Assembly: GCF_000189415.1 (NCBI RefSeq)
Contig: NC_015144.1
Location: 124,001 to 188,000, forward strand
Source: Weeksella virosa DSM 16922
Lineage (GTDB): Bacteria; Bacteroidota; Bacteroidia; Flavobacteriales; Weeksellaceae
Direction of reading: 5' to 3'
Length of the DNA stretch: 64,000 nt
Shown: positions 29,391 through 38,939 of the stretch, in pieces
How positions within the stretch are numbered: the stretch's first letter is position 1
Layout: every line of letters begins with the position of its first letter
Translations under genes and position numbers: made by a program
Notes under the pieces: generated by a model
Databases searched by the model: none
What the model saw: only the letters and a program-made list of their open reading frames with translations
What the model was told of the DNA's origin: nothing

Positions 29391-30458
29391 ATGAATCCAT
29401 TACTCGCCCACTTTTCTTTCGAAATTGCCCAACATAGAAACAAAAACATTATCTGGATTTTCTTTAACTACTCAAAAGAAAATATGGATATTCTACATTT
29501 ATTTTGTAAACCTCGCTATTCTGTCACCAAAAAGGCTTGGTATATCCCAAATACTAAAGCCAACAGAAGTTTTGTAGGATTACAAGAAAACTATGAGCAT
29601 ATTACAGAAAATATTCACCCGATTCATCATCACGCCTTCAAACAATTTATCAATTACCTCACTCTCAAAAGTTATAGTAATAATACGATTAAAACTTATC
29701 GGACAGAGTTTTTATCTTTTCTTAATTTTTTCGATGATGTTGCCGTCGAAAATCTCACTCCAGACCAGTTACAAGCCTACTTTTTGGTTTGTGCAACGCA
29801 ACATAAACTAAGTGAAGCTACGATAAATAGTAGAATGAATGCCGTGAAATTTTACTATGAAAAGGTATTGAAGTATGAGCGTATGTTTTTTGATATTCCT
29901 CGCCCCAAAAAACCTCTTCAATTACCCAAAACATTGAACAGAAAAGAAATTCTTCTTCTATTTTCTGTTACCGACAACCTCAAACATCTGATGATCCTAA
30001 AACTTTGTTACGGCATGGGACTTCGGGTGAGTGAATTGGCTAAACTGAAAATTATTGACATCGACAGCCAAACCATGACGGTAAGAATAGAAAGAGGAAA
30101 AGGTAAAAAGGACAGATTCGTCACCTTGCCTCAAAGCATTCTAGAAGATCTTCGACTTTATTATGTTACCTATAGACCCTCTTATTTTTTATTCGAAGGC
30201 AGAGGCGGAAGCGAAATATCTACTCGGACAATACAAAAAGTTTTTAAAGATGCTATGCACAAGGCTAAAATTCAGAAAAATGTTGGTATTCATAGTCTTC
30301 GACACAGTTACGCGACACATTTGTTAGAATTAGGTACAGATATTTCTCATATCCAAAAACTATTGGGACATGAATCTATAAAAACAACCCTGAGTTACAC
30401 GCACGTAAGCAATCATACTTTACGATCCGTTATTTCTCCATTGGATCAACTATACTAA
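29391..30458 (+). CDS. Tyrosine recombinase at the head of the cassette array
   Basis: The 355-residue protein has an N-terminal extension of about 75 residues with an aromatic, KxxxYxxE-like pattern (IIWIFFNYSKENMDILHLFC) found in Bacteroidota integrases. A SAM-like core-binding domain (about 80-165) and a catalytic domain follow. Catalytic residues are R212 (GLRVSELAKL), K237, H301 and R304 (HSLRHSYATH), H327 (LGHES) and Y336 (LSYTH). The 15-20 residue insert with W-x-Y-V-F-P that marks IntI is absent between the Lys hairpin and HxxR; the segment YRPSYFLFEGRGGSEIST is short. It is transcribed away from the cassettes, as intI genes are. Most likely it moves the cassettes. Confidence 0.85.
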   Translation: MNPLLAHFSFEIAQHRNKNIIWIFFNYSKENMDILHLFCKPRYSVTKKAWYIPNTKANRSFVGLQENYEHITENIHPIHHHAFKQFINYLTLKSYSNNTIKTYRTEFLSFLNFFDDVAVENLTPDQLQAYFLVCATQHKLSEATINSRMNAVKFYYEKVLKYERMFFDIPRPKKPLQLPKTLNRKEILLLFSVTDNLKHLMILKLCYGMGLRVSELAKLKIIDIDSQTMTVRIERGKGKKDRFVTLPQSILEDLRLYYVTYRPSYFLFEGRGGSEISTRTIQKVFKDAMHKAKIQKNVGIHSLRHSYATHLLELGTDISHIQKLLGHESIKTTLSYTHVSNHTLRSVISPLDQLY

Positions 30459-30613
30459 TTTTCTCAGGTTTTCGATAGGATGAAAAACAGCAAGAGTATA
30501 AATAAATCATCAAGAAAAGGTTAAATTAAAAAAACAAAAAAAACTTACCGACTTCATCCTAAAAATTCGTATTTTTTTTGTTAGTTTGCATACTAATTTT
30601 TTAGAAAAACAAC

Positions 30614-31801
30614 ATGAACAATCCAATGAGAATTAATCTAAACGCCTTCAAAAACTTTGTACGATCAAGTAATTTTGGAGGATTTCTCCTCTTTCTTTGT
30701 GTCATCCTTTCTTTGCTTCTTGCCAATAGTCCGGTCGCAGATAGTTTACACCATTTTTTTGCAAAGGAAATTGGTTTCGAAAACGCTAATATTCACCTAA
30801 GATACGATATTTCTACCTGGATAAATGATGGTTTGATGACTATTTTCTTCCTGATGGTTGGTCTAGAAATCAAAAGAGAAATTGTAGAAGGAGAACTTTC
30901 TTCGCCCCGAAAAGCTCTCGTACCTATTATTTGTGCTGTGGGTGGAGCAATTATCCCCGCTTTGTTTTATCTAGGCTTCAATGCCGGGACCGAAACTCAA
31001 CACGGTTGGGGAATCTCTATGGCAACCGATATTGCTTTTGCTCTTGCCGTAATTTCTCTACTCGATAAACGGGTTCCTAGTAGCCTTAAGATATTTTTAG
31101 CCGCTCTAGCCATTGTCGATGATCTTATTGCGATCTTGGTAATTGCCCTATTCTACACAGACGAAATCCATGCCATGAATCTTCTCTATGCAGGTATCGG
31201 AATGCTTATACTTATTGCAATGAATCGTTCTAATGTAAAAAACCCTTGGTTATACCTAATTCCAGGTGTTTTTATTTGGTACTTTATTCATCATTCGGGC
31301 ATCCATGCAACCATTGCAGGAGTTTTGGTTGCAATGACATTACCAACGAATGATACAGAAATAGAATCTCCACTAGAAAAACTAGAACATGCGATTGCAA
31401 AACCTGTCAACTTTCTCATCATCCCTTTATTTGCATTTGCAAACACCAATATTACGCTAGAAAAGGAAATGCTGGGTGGTCTTGTCGCTCCTTTGGGTAT
31501 GGGAATCTCGGTAGGATTACTTTTGGGTAAACCAATCGGTATTCTTCTAGCTTCTTTCATATGTACTAAACTAAAAATAGGGGAATTACCCCAAAATAGT
31601 AACTGGTTTCATATCGTTGGTGTAGGTTTTTTAGCAGGTATTGGGTTTACCATGTCTATCTTTATCTCTATTTTATCTTTCAACGACCCCTTGCATATAT
31701 CAGAAGCAAAACTCTCTGTATTAGCAAGTTCTATGATTGCAGGTATTGTAGGCTATACATTGTTGAGAATGAATAAAAGTGTAAAAACAGAGCAAGCATA
31801 A
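30614..31801 (+). CDS. nhaA: Na+/H+ antiporter NhaA
   Basis: The 395-residue, 12-span inner-membrane protein exports Na+ in exchange for H+. Family marks include TIFFLMVGLEIKREIVEGEL and the discontinuous-helix motif ATDIAFALAVISLLD. The transport Asp pair is in LAIVDDLIAILVIALF; GIGFTMSIFIS is near the C-terminus. It opens a group of ion-transport genes with ktrB and ktrA. The inverted pair TAGGATGAA (30476) and TTCATCCTA (30553) lies in its upstream gap. Confidence 0.95.
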   Translation: MNNPMRINLNAFKNFVRSSNFGGFLLFLCVILSLLLANSPVADSLHHFFAKEIGFENANIHLRYDISTWINDGLMTIFFLMVGLEIKREIVEGELSSPRKALVPIICAVGGAIIPALFYLGFNAGTETQHGWGISMATDIAFALAVISLLDKRVPSSLKIFLAALAIVDDLIAILVIALFYTDEIHAMNLLYAGIGMLILIAMNRSNVKNPWLYLIPGVFIWYFIHHSGIHATIAGVLVAMTLPTNDTEIESPLEKLEHAIAKPVNFLIIPLFAFANTNITLEKEMLGGLVAPLGMGISVGLLLGKPIGILLASFICTKLKIGELPQNSNWFHIVGVGFLAGIGFTMSIFISILSFNDPLHISEAKLSVLASSMIAGIVGYTLLRMNKSVKTEQA

Positions 31802-31837
31802 GTTTGTTCTGTTTTCGTAACTTGGTCTAGATGCTGA

Positions 31838-33583
31838 ATGTATAATAAAATTGCAAAAATCACCCAAAATCGTGTATTAGGAAAAGTATTATCCGCTACT
31901 TATATCCTAGCAATCGTGATTCTAATTGCGATGCTCGGCTTTGGATTTCCTAAGATATACTATCAATATGTAAATTATTTCTTCATCACCATTCTGCTAA
32001 TTGGAGTTGTAAGAACTTCCTTCAACAACATTATTTTTGCAGAAAAATTAATTACTCGTGTATTTATTTTCGACCTTATTAGCATTGCAATTGTCCTCTA
32101 TTGTATCTATCGACAATTAAACGAATATTCTTTTTTCTATGTCAGTAAATACTTGCAGCTTGCAATCGTACTAAAATTGATAAGAGAAATTGCTATTCCG
32201 CAACTCAACATTCGAAAATCAAAAATTACACCTCCACAGCTTTTTATCATTAGTTTTTTAATTTTGGTTTTTGGCGGTTCGGGATTGCTTATGCTACCAA
32301 AAGCTACCACACAATCTATTAGCTATCTTGATGCTCTATTTACAGCCACGAGCGCAGTTTGTGTTACAGGACTTACGGTGGTAGACACTGCAAGTACATT
32401 CACTCCCTTTGGACATTTCTTATTGATGCTTTTGATACAAGCTGGTGGACTCGGCATTTTAACATTTGCAGGATATATTGCTTATTTCTTCAAAGGACAA
32501 TCGACCTACGAAAACCAAATAGCTCTTGGCAACATAGCCAATCACGACACGATAAGTGAGGTATTCGACTTTGTGAAAAGGATACTTTTGCTCACCTTCG
32601 GGATAGAATTATTGGGTGCTATTTTTATTTTCTTTTCGGTAGATAATATCAACTTTACATTCTTCGATCAACTTTTTTTTAGCATTTTTCATTCAGTATC
32701 GGCTTTTTGTAATGCTGGCTTCTCTACCCTACCGAACAATGTGATGAATGATAAATTAATTTTCAATTATCCTTTTCAATCGGCATTGATTTTCTTGATT
32801 TTTTTGGGTGGAATTGGTTTTCCGATTCTCATTAATCTATTAAAATATTTTCGTTATTTTATCCAGAAGACCATTTTCCGATTCATCCAAAAAACACCTA
32901 ACAATAAAACTTGGGTATTTACACTAAGTTCTAAAGTAAACCTTGTTACTACATTATGCATATTGATAATTTCTACAATCATCCTATTTTTCGAAGAATA
33001 TTATCAAACCTTAGCTCCGCACAAAGGATTCGGAAAATTGATTTCAGCAATCTTTCTCTCAACCACCCCTAGAACTGCAGGTTTCAACCATATCGATTTC
33101 ACCGAACTCCACTTTTCATCTACCCTTATCATAATATTTCTCATGTGGATTGGTGCTTCACCTGCCGGTACCGGTGGCGGAATCAAAACGAGTACTTTTG
33201 CAATTGCTGTAGTAAACTTCCTCAACATCGCACGAGGCAAAACTAAAATAGAAATCTACAAAAGAGAACTTAGCCCTGTGAATGTGCAAAAAGCTTTCGC
33301 CGTAATGACGCTTTCTTTTCTTGTTATCGGACTTGGTATTTTCTTGATGACACGTTTCGATAGCCATTTGCACCTTATCAATGTTGCCTTCGAAGCCTTT
33401 TCGGCTTATTCTACCGTAGGTCTTTCGAGAAATACAACACCTTATCTCAGCAGCGAAAGTAAAATTGTTGTAATTTCGATGATGTTCATTGGGCGGGTTT
33501 CAATGATTACGATATTGATGGCATTCTTCAAAAAAACAACCTCAGAAAATTATCGTTATCCTACCGATGAAATTTTGATTTAA
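31838..33583 (+). CDS. ktrB: Potassium uptake channel subunit, TrkH/KtrB family
   Basis: The 581-residue protein is longer than KtrB (about 450) because of four extra N-terminal spans (residues 1-130). Four pore repeats carry the filter sequences SAVCVTGLTVVDT, SAFCNAGFSTLP, TTPRTAGFNH and SAYSTVGLS. It conducts K+ (and couples Na+ in Ktr systems) across the inner membrane under control of the RCK protein encoded next. Start codon ATG 31838; no clear terminator separates it from nhaA. Confidence 0.9.
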   Translation: MYNKIAKITQNRVLGKVLSATYILAIVILIAMLGFGFPKIYYQYVNYFFITILLIGVVRTSFNNIIFAEKLITRVFIFDLISIAIVLYCIYRQLNEYSFFYVSKYLQLAIVLKLIREIAIPQLNIRKSKITPPQLFIISFLILVFGGSGLLMLPKATTQSISYLDALFTATSAVCVTGLTVVDTASTFTPFGHFLLMLLIQAGGLGILTFAGYIAYFFKGQSTYENQIALGNIANHDTISEVFDFVKRILLLTFGIELLGAIFIFFSVDNINFTFFDQLFFSIFHSVSAFCNAGFSTLPNNVMNDKLIFNYPFQSALIFLIFLGGIGFPILINLLKYFRYFIQKTIFRFIQKTPNNKTWVFTLSSKVNLVTTLCILIISTIILFFEEYYQTLAPHKGFGKLISAIFLSTTPRTAGFNHIDFTELHFSSTLIIIFLMWIGASPAGTGGGIKTSTFAIAVVNFLNIARGKTKIEIYKRELSPVNVQKAFAVMTLSFLVIGLGIFLMTRFDSHLHLINVAFEAFSAYSTVGLSRNTTPYLSSESKIVVISMMFIGRVSMITILMAFFKKTTSENYRYPTDEILI

Positions 33584-33607
33584 CGAACCAACAAAAAATT
33601 TAGAACC

Positions 33608-34303
33608 ATGAAAATTATAATTATAGGATTAGGTAATTTTGGCGAATCATTGGGCAGAAAAATGGCTAAATTGGGTCATGAAATTATAGGTGTTGATAAC
33701 AAAATGGCAAAAGTAGAGTCGCTTAAAGATAAATTATCTTATACGATTTGTATGGATGCCACCGACGAAACAGCAATCCGTAAACTGCCTATAGACAATA
33801 CCGATATTGTAATTGTGAGTATTGGCGAAGATGAAGGTGCGAATATTATGGCGACGGCTATTTTCAAGAACATGAATGTGAAAAGGTTAATCAGTCGAGC
33901 AATCAATCCATTACACGAAAATGTTCTACAAGCCATTGGTATTACAGAGATTATTCGACCAGAAGCCGAATCGGCAGAACGCTGGACAAAAAAACTCAAT
34001 GTGAGGGGCGTAATAGACTCGTTCGAACTCAATAAAAAATTTAGCATCATCGAGGTAGAAACACCTAAAGAATTGGTGGGCAAAACCTTTGACGAAATAC
34101 AATTCAAGAAAAATCATAATATTTTAGTGATGACGATCATTCAACAGAAAGAAGAAGCGAGTTTTCTTGGAGAATATAAAATCGTACCCGAAGTAAAAGG
34201 TTTTCCTTCTTCTACAACCATTATCGAGCCACGCGATGTATTGGTAATCTACGGTGCCAATGATGATATTTATAGGTTTCTGAAGAAGTTCTCGATCAAC
34301 TAA
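33608..34303 (+). CDS. ktrA: K+ uptake regulatory subunit, TrkA/KtrA (RCK domain)
   Basis: In this 231-residue protein residues 1-130 form the RCK_N Rossmann domain, with nucleotide motif IIGLGNFGESLGRKMAKLGH and acidic D33 in GVDNKMAK. Residues about 140-231 are TrkA_C. The ring it forms gates the KtrB channel in response to ATP/ADP or NAD. It lies 24 nt after ktrB and its 3' end overlaps the convergent DUF389 gene by 4 nt. Confidence 0.9.
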   Translation: MKIIIIGLGNFGESLGRKMAKLGHEIIGVDNKMAKVESLKDKLSYTICMDATDETAIRKLPIDNTDIVIVSIGEDEGANIMATAIFKNMNVKRLISRAINPLHENVLQAIGITEIIRPEAESAERWTKKLNVRGVIDSFELNKKFSIIEVETPKELVGKTFDEIQFKKNHNILVMTIIQQKEEASFLGEYKIVPEVKGFPSSTTIIEPRDVLVIYGANDDIYRFLKKFSIN

Positions 34304-35598
34304 TTTGTTGAACCTTCCCTTTGCTGAAGCACTTCTAATGAGGGATCGTTTAGCTTTACACGCAACCAAGAACGCAACTTTTCTTCTTCTAGATTCTCAC
34401 CAGAAAAAAGAACAATTGTCGTCAAAGAAAGCGAATCTGTTCGTGGATATTTTTGTAATCTTCCTACCGAAATAGTCTGGATTGTTGGAAATAGAACAGC
34501 CATTTCTTTCAACAGCTCCTCACCGTTTACTTGATAGTTTTTTAATTCATTTTTCAATAAATTAATTTCTATTTCTTGCTGACTCAATGAGTTGGTTTGC
34601 GCATTGATTTCGGATAAGATTTCCGATTTCAGATCATTTTCACCTTGTCGAATTTTTAATTTCGTTTTGGCTAAATGAAAGTTTAGTAAATCATCATTCA
34701 ATTGGTTGATTTCTACACTATCAAATTTTTTGGTCAGAAAAGCTACATCAATTTCCTTTGGATTAGATTGATAGTTAATGTTTTTGTAAATTAATGTATA
34801 GCCTTTTTGGGTAAAATTCTTTTGGATATAAGCTTCAACATTTTGGGCAAACTGTTTCTCTTTCAGTAAATTATAGGCTAAATAAAAACTTGGCAAAACC
34901 ATCAAAACGACTAAAGTCGGAATGATATAACGCAATTTTTTATCTAACGCTGCATTGTCGGTAACAATCGGTTTATATTTTAATGCTTTGATAATGATAA
35001 AGGTCGCAATACCGATAAAAAAACAATTGATGGTATAGAGATAAATCGCCCCGAGAAAAAACTTAAAATCAAAAGTAGCCAAACCAAACCCTGCTGTACA
35101 CAAGGGCGGCATGAGCGCTGTGGCAATGGCAACACCTGGAATCGGATTTCCTTTGTCTACTCGTGTAATAGAAATTGCTCCTACAAGCCCCCCGAAAAAG
35201 GCAATCAAAACATCGTAAATGGTAGGCGAAGTTCTTGCAAGCAATTCGGTCTGCACTTCTTTGAATGGACTCAAATAAAAGTATACTCCCGATACCAAAA
35301 GACTGACTATGGTTGCAATCGCCAAATTTTTAACGGATTTTTTGAGAAGATTAAAATTGTACGTTGCCAATGCGAAACCCGCTCCTACAATGGGACCCAT
35401 GAGCGGCGAAATCAACATCGCCCCGATAATTACAGCGGTAGAATTCATATTGAGCCCGATAGATGCAATGAGAATTGCACAGGCCAAAATCCATAAATTT
35501 GCTCCACGAAAAGAAATATTTTTATAGACATCGTCTAGTACTTTTCTTGGATCTTCTTCACCTGCTTTTAGATTAAATAGTCTTTGTAATTGCCCCAT
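34300..35598 (-). CDS. DUF389-family membrane protein
   Basis: The 432-residue protein has a DUF389 core with about six spans (residues about 35-230). Landmarks are MNSTAVIIGAMLISPLMGPI, VGAGFALATYN, GGLVGAISITRVDKGNPIPG and VAIATALMPPLCTAGFGLAT. A coiled-coil-rich soluble C-terminal half (about 260-432) follows. The transport role is unknown. Monocistronic; it converges with ktrA. Confidence 0.85.
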   Translation of the reverse strand: MGQLQRLFNLKAGEEDPRKVLDDVYKNISFRGANLWILACAILIASIGLNMNSTAVIIGAMLISPLMGPIVGAGFALATYNFNLLKKSVKNLAIATIVSLLVSGVYFYLSPFKEVQTELLARTSPTIYDVLIAFFGGLVGAISITRVDKGNPIPGVAIATALMPPLCTAGFGLATFDFKFFLGAIYLYTINCFFIGIATFIIIKALKYKPIVTDNAALDKKLRYIIPTLVVLMVLPSFYLAYNLLKEKQFAQNVEAYIQKNFTQKGYTLIYKNINYQSNPKEIDVAFLTKKFDSVEINQLNDDLLNFHLAKTKLKIRQGENDLKSEILSEINAQTNSLSQQEIEINLLKNELKNYQVNGEELLKEMAVLFPTIQTISVGRLQKYPRTDSLSLTTIVLFSGENLEEEKLRSWLRVKLNDPSLEVLQQREGSTN

Positions 35599-35655
35599 TT
35601 ATTCGTTGATTGTCTTTGGTTGTAAGGAATGATAAATTGTGTAAATGTAAAACTA

Positions 35656-36165
35656 TTAAATTATTTTTTCGAATGCTTTTCGTTTGCCTCCACTCAACTC
35701 TACTTCGCCGCAATATACATACCCTAACTTTTCGAATATGCGCAACATACCATGATTATCGTGGTTGGTATCTACTTTTATACTGTTTATATTCTTCGCA
35801 TTAGCTACTTTTTCCACTTCACGCATTGCCCAAGTTCCCAATCCTTTTACCGGATGATCTTGTGCTACTGCCAAACGATGAACAACCAAAGCTTCTCGAT
35901 TGCTCAACCATCTTCCGTCTATTTTTTCGTACGCAGGTACTACCTCATCTATGATCGCAATATAGCCTTTTAGTTCGCCATTTTTGTGCTGCATTACGTA
36001 CGCAAAACCCTTGTCGATATCTTCTGCAATCACCGTTGGGTTCGGATAGCCATTTTGCCACTGAGAACTGCCGTCTTGTTTGCGTTTTAGGATTGCTTCT
36101 TGCAGGATTTCCCAAATTGCTTCTGCATCGTTCATGGTTGCTTGTCGAAAAATTATTTCTTCCAT
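35656..36165 (-). CDS. GNAT-family N-acetyltransferase
   Basis: The 169-residue form starts at ATG 36165 (MEEIIFRQATMNDAEAIWEI). The upstream extension is rejected because it runs through the terminator of the crp-like gene. The acetyl-CoA loop is in VHRLAVAQDHPVKGLGTWAM (Q-x-x-G-x-G/A variant), followed by IKVDTNHDNHGMLRIFEKLGYVYCG. Substrate unknown. Confidence 0.85.
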   Translation of the reverse strand: MEEIIFRQATMNDAEAIWEILQEAILKRKQDGSSQWQNGYPNPTVIAEDIDKGFAYVMQHKNGELKGYIAIIDEVVPAYEKIDGRWLSNREALVVHRLAVAQDHPVKGLGTWAMREVEKVANAKNINSIKVDTNHDNHGMLRIFEKLGYVYCGEVELSGGKRKAFEKII

Positions 36166-36204
36166 TTTATATATTGGTTTTTGTATGGACAAGGTATGAA
36201 GAAT

Positions 36205-36237
36205 AAAAAAACCATCGAAATTTTCTCCGATGGTTTT
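36205..36237 (-). terminator. Intrinsic terminator of the crp-like gene
   Basis: On the - strand AAAACCATCG and CGATGGTTTT form a 10-bp stem with a T-run after it, 81 nt past the crp-like stop. Confidence 0.8.
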
Positions 36238-36317
36238 CATCAACTTTTGAGGTTGAAAGAATTGTATTTTTTTACTTTGGACAAGATGAATTTTATCCTA
36301 CCTAAATTATTTATTTT

Positions 36318-36959
36318 TTACAAAGCAGAAACATTGATCCGAATGGTATTGCGATTGAGTTCTAAAAAACCTTCTTTTTCGAACGCTTTTAATAATCTCG
36401 AAATTACCACGCGTGAGGTATTGAGCTCATTCGCTATTTCTTGGTGCGTTTTATTGATAACATGTCCATTGTTGATGGAAGCAACTTCGATAAGATATTT
36501 TCTCAATCGATCATTCATGTTACTGAAGGCAAGATTGTCTAGTGCCAACAGCATTTCATCTAAACGATGGTTATAGCTATTGAAAACATATGTTCGCCAA
36601 GAATGATATTTCACCAACCATTGATCCATTTTGGTAATCGGTATCATAACCATTTCACCATCGGTTTCTGCAACAGCACGTACTTTGCTTTGTCGTTCAC
36701 CCAAGCTACAAGCCATGGTCATTGCACAAGTATCGCCACGCTCGAGAAAATAAAGTAGCAGTTCACCACCGTCTAAATCTTCTCGCATGATTTTTATTGC
36801 ACCTTTTAGGATTATCGGCATTGTTTTGATATACTGATCGATAGAAATTAACTGTTCACCAGCTTTGAATTCTACCAAGGTACCTAACTCATTAAATTCT
36901 GCCAACAATTCCTCTTCGAATTGGTTGGGATAGGTTTGGGCTATTTTCTCACTTATCAT
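36318..36959 (-). CDS. Crp/Fnr-family transcriptional regulator
   Basis: Start at ATG 36959 (213 residues, MISEKIAQTYPNQFEEELLA). The cyclic-nucleotide-binding-like beta-roll spans about 25-125 (LISIDQYIKTMPIILKGAIK, LYFLERGDTCAMTMACSLGE). The winged HTH is at about 165-205 (KTHQEIANELNTSRVVISRL). It lacks the four-Cys Fe-S set of FNR, but a Cys in CAMTMAC might sense redox. The two following YeeE-type genes (36964-37930) are transcribed toward it, so it may be co-transcribed with them. Confidence 0.88.
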   Translation of the reverse strand: MISEKIAQTYPNQFEEELLAEFNELGTLVEFKAGEQLISIDQYIKTMPIILKGAIKIMREDLDGGELLLYFLERGDTCAMTMACSLGERQSKVRAVAETDGEMVMIPITKMDQWLVKYHSWRTYVFNSYNHRLDEMLLALDNLAFSNMNDRLRKYLIEVASINNGHVINKTHQEIANELNTSRVVISRLLKAFEKEGFLELNRNTIRINVSAL

Positions 36960-36963
36960 TCTG

Positions 36964-37377
36964 CTAATGTAGTAATTTGTTTCGTAACACACCGTATAGA
37001 TATGTCCCCAACAAAGCACCAACGATAACCAAAATCATCGAATACACACCGCTACCAAAGAGTACAAAAATAGTTCCTGGACAAGTCCCGATTAGGGCCC
37101 AACCTAAACCGAAAAGTATTCCACCAATCAAATAACGAGGAATGGTTTTACTTTTTGGTTCGATGACAATTGCTCTTCCATCGATATCTTTTGCATTTTT
37201 TCTTTTGATTATTTGTATTCCGATAACGCCAACAATCAATGCACCCATCATAAATCCGTACATGTGGAATGATTGAAATTTGAACATTTCGTAGATTCTG
37301 AACCATGAAGCAGTTTCTGCTTTGTACATGGTGACTCCAAATAATACGCCTAATACGATATATACTATACTTCTCAT
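36964..37377 (-). CDS. YeeE/YedE-type (DUF6691-like) transporter half
   Basis: The 137-residue protein has four spans with the sulfur-transport family motif GWALIGTCPGTIFVLFGSG (Cys at the pore). It pairs with the adjacent larger half (37382), 4 nt apart. Family members import thiosulfate or related reduced sulfur species; the substrate here is inferred from family. Confidence 0.85.
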   Translation of the reverse strand: MRSIVYIVLGVLFGVTMYKAETASWFRIYEMFKFQSFHMYGFMMGALIVGVIGIQIIKRKNAKDIDGRAIVIEPKSKTIPRYLIGGILFGLGWALIGTCPGTIFVLFGSGVYSMILVIVGALLGTYLYGVLRNKLLH

Positions 37378-37381
37378 TGTG

Positions 37382-37930
37382 TTAAAAAATTAAAGGAAAA
37401 ATTAGATGAACCATGATCAATCCACCGATAAAAAAACCAACGACAGCAACGAGCGAAGGCCATTGCAAATTACTCAAACCAGAAATTGCGTGTCCGGATG
37501 TACACCCTCCTGCATAACGCGTTCCAAAACCGATTAATAAACCACCTATCACCAAAAGAACAATATTTTTCGGGCTTAGATGATCGAAAATTTCGGCAGG
37601 ATAATAAGAAGAACCTGCACTTGCAAAACCTTCTGCATGCAACTGCTCAATGGTTGTTTGTGCTATTTGCGGCACTTGATTGTCTGATAACCAATGCGAT
37701 GCTACATACCCACCTGCAATGGCTCCGACCAAAAATAATAAATTCCAACGTTGTGTTTTCCAATCGAATCTGAAAAACTCACAGCTTTCTCCTGCACCCA
37801 AGGCAGAACATAGAGTTCGAAAATTAGATGAAAATCCGAAACTTTTCCCTAAATACATTAATATTAGCATAATAAAACCAACGATAGGCCCACCGACATA
37901 CCATGGCCATGGCTGCATAATTATTTCCAT
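37382..37930 (-). CDS. YeeE/YedE-type transporter half
   Basis: Start at ATG 37930 (182 residues, MEIIMQPWPWYVGGPIVGFI), since the longer frame has no family match. It has about four spans with GTRYAGGCTSGHAISGLSNL, the Cys-containing motif of the YeeE family, and SALGAGESCEFFRFDWKTQR. Together with the 137-residue partner it forms a complete sulfur-compound permease. Confidence 0.88.
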   Translation of the reverse strand: MEIIMQPWPWYVGGPIVGFIMLILMYLGKSFGFSSNFRTLCSALGAGESCEFFRFDWKTQRWNLLFLVGAIAGGYVASHWLSDNQVPQIAQTTIEQLHAEGFASAGSSYYPAEIFDHLSPKNIVLLVIGGLLIGFGTRYAGGCTSGHAISGLSNLQWPSLVAVVGFFIGGLIMVHLIFPLIF

Positions 37931-38003
37931 TGTTTCTAACTTTTGTTGCAAAGTTGAGGATAAATTACGAACTGTAAAGTGACTAATGTTACACAAGTAG
38001 AGA

Positions 38004-38939
38004 TTAAACATTGCTGACCAATATACCAATAATAGCCTTGAGAAAAAGTACTCCATCTACTATTACCAAAAAGAAAAGCAAGCTTTTTTGTTTTCTCAAA
38101 ACAAAGACTAAAACAGTCATCAACAAAATAGGTATTTGAAGTATTAGTGTTTGTAGTATAGAAAATTTTTCTAGAACAGAAAAGCTGCCCACCAATACAG
38201 AATCGATTATCAACAAGGGCAATATCACCCGAGAAAGAGTCTGAAGGTATCCGTACTTCACCACGAAAGTTTGTAATTGTACATGGGCATCTTCTTCGTA
38301 ATCTTTAAGGTCGAATATTATTGCATTGATACTACAAAATAAAAACGTATGAAAGAAAACACCATAAAAAATAATTTTTGGTAAAGTTGCTACTTTATTT
38401 TGCCAGACAAGACAAAGATAGGGTAAAAGAACAGTCACAATAGCCCACGACCAACCGATGAAAAAAGGTTTGATAAAAGTATTTTTGCGTAACGATATTC
38501 CAAGCCTATTATCGTAAAAAACCAGTGCAAAGAGAATTGTCGCAATCGCCACCCAAAAAGGAAAACTAAAAATTATTTTGGTATTGATCGGATGATTCAA
38601 TAATAAATATATCGCAATTACTAAAAAGATAAACCGAAATAAATTGACTAAAAACAGGATAGTCTTCGGATGGTTATAGAAATAAACACTTCGAAGATTA
38701 TTTTGGTTTAAGGTTTTGGTATCCTTCCGGTAGGCGTACAGATAAAAAAGGAATGTTGCTGATGCTGAAAGCAAATAAAACAGAATCGAATTTTGGGGTA
38801 ATTTTTGCAATTGTATACTTTCCCAACTTAAGCTCCAAACGATAAAAATCAAATAGAGATTGGTATAAAAAAAACCTTCTAACAGATGGCGAGCTTTAGA
38901 AAGGCCTAGAATCCTCATGCAGATCAATCCGATGAACAA
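38004..38939 (-). CDS. UbiA-like membrane protein (prenyltransferase fold)
   Basis: The 311-residue protein has about eight spans. The second Asp-rich motif of UbiA enzymes is recognisable (INAIIFDLKDYEEDAHVQLQ, then TFVVKYG). The first (NDxxDxxxD) is degenerate around FYDNRLGISLRKNTFIKPFF. It could be a divergent prenyltransferase or a non-catalytic relative. Start at 38939 or ATG 38918 (MRILGLSKARH). Confidence 0.6.
   Translation of the reverse strand: MFIGLICMRILGLSKARHLLEGFFYTNLYLIFIVWSLSWESIQLQKLPQNSILFYLLSASATFLFYLYAYRKDTKTLNQNNLRSVYFYNHPKTILFLVNLFRFIFLVIAIYLLLNHPINTKIIFSFPFWVAIATILFALVFYDNRLGISLRKNTFIKPFFIGWSWAIVTVLLPYLCLVWQNKVATLPKIIFYGVFFHTFLFCSINAIIFDLKDYEEDAHVQLQTFVVKYGYLQTLSRVILPLLIIDSVLVGSFSVLEKFSILQTLILQIPILLMTVLVFVLRKQKSLLFFLVIVDGVLFLKAIIGILVSNV

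Noticed and set aside
36166-36243. Longer start for the GNAT gene
   Set aside because: The extension is translated from the intrinsic terminator of the upstream crp-like gene.
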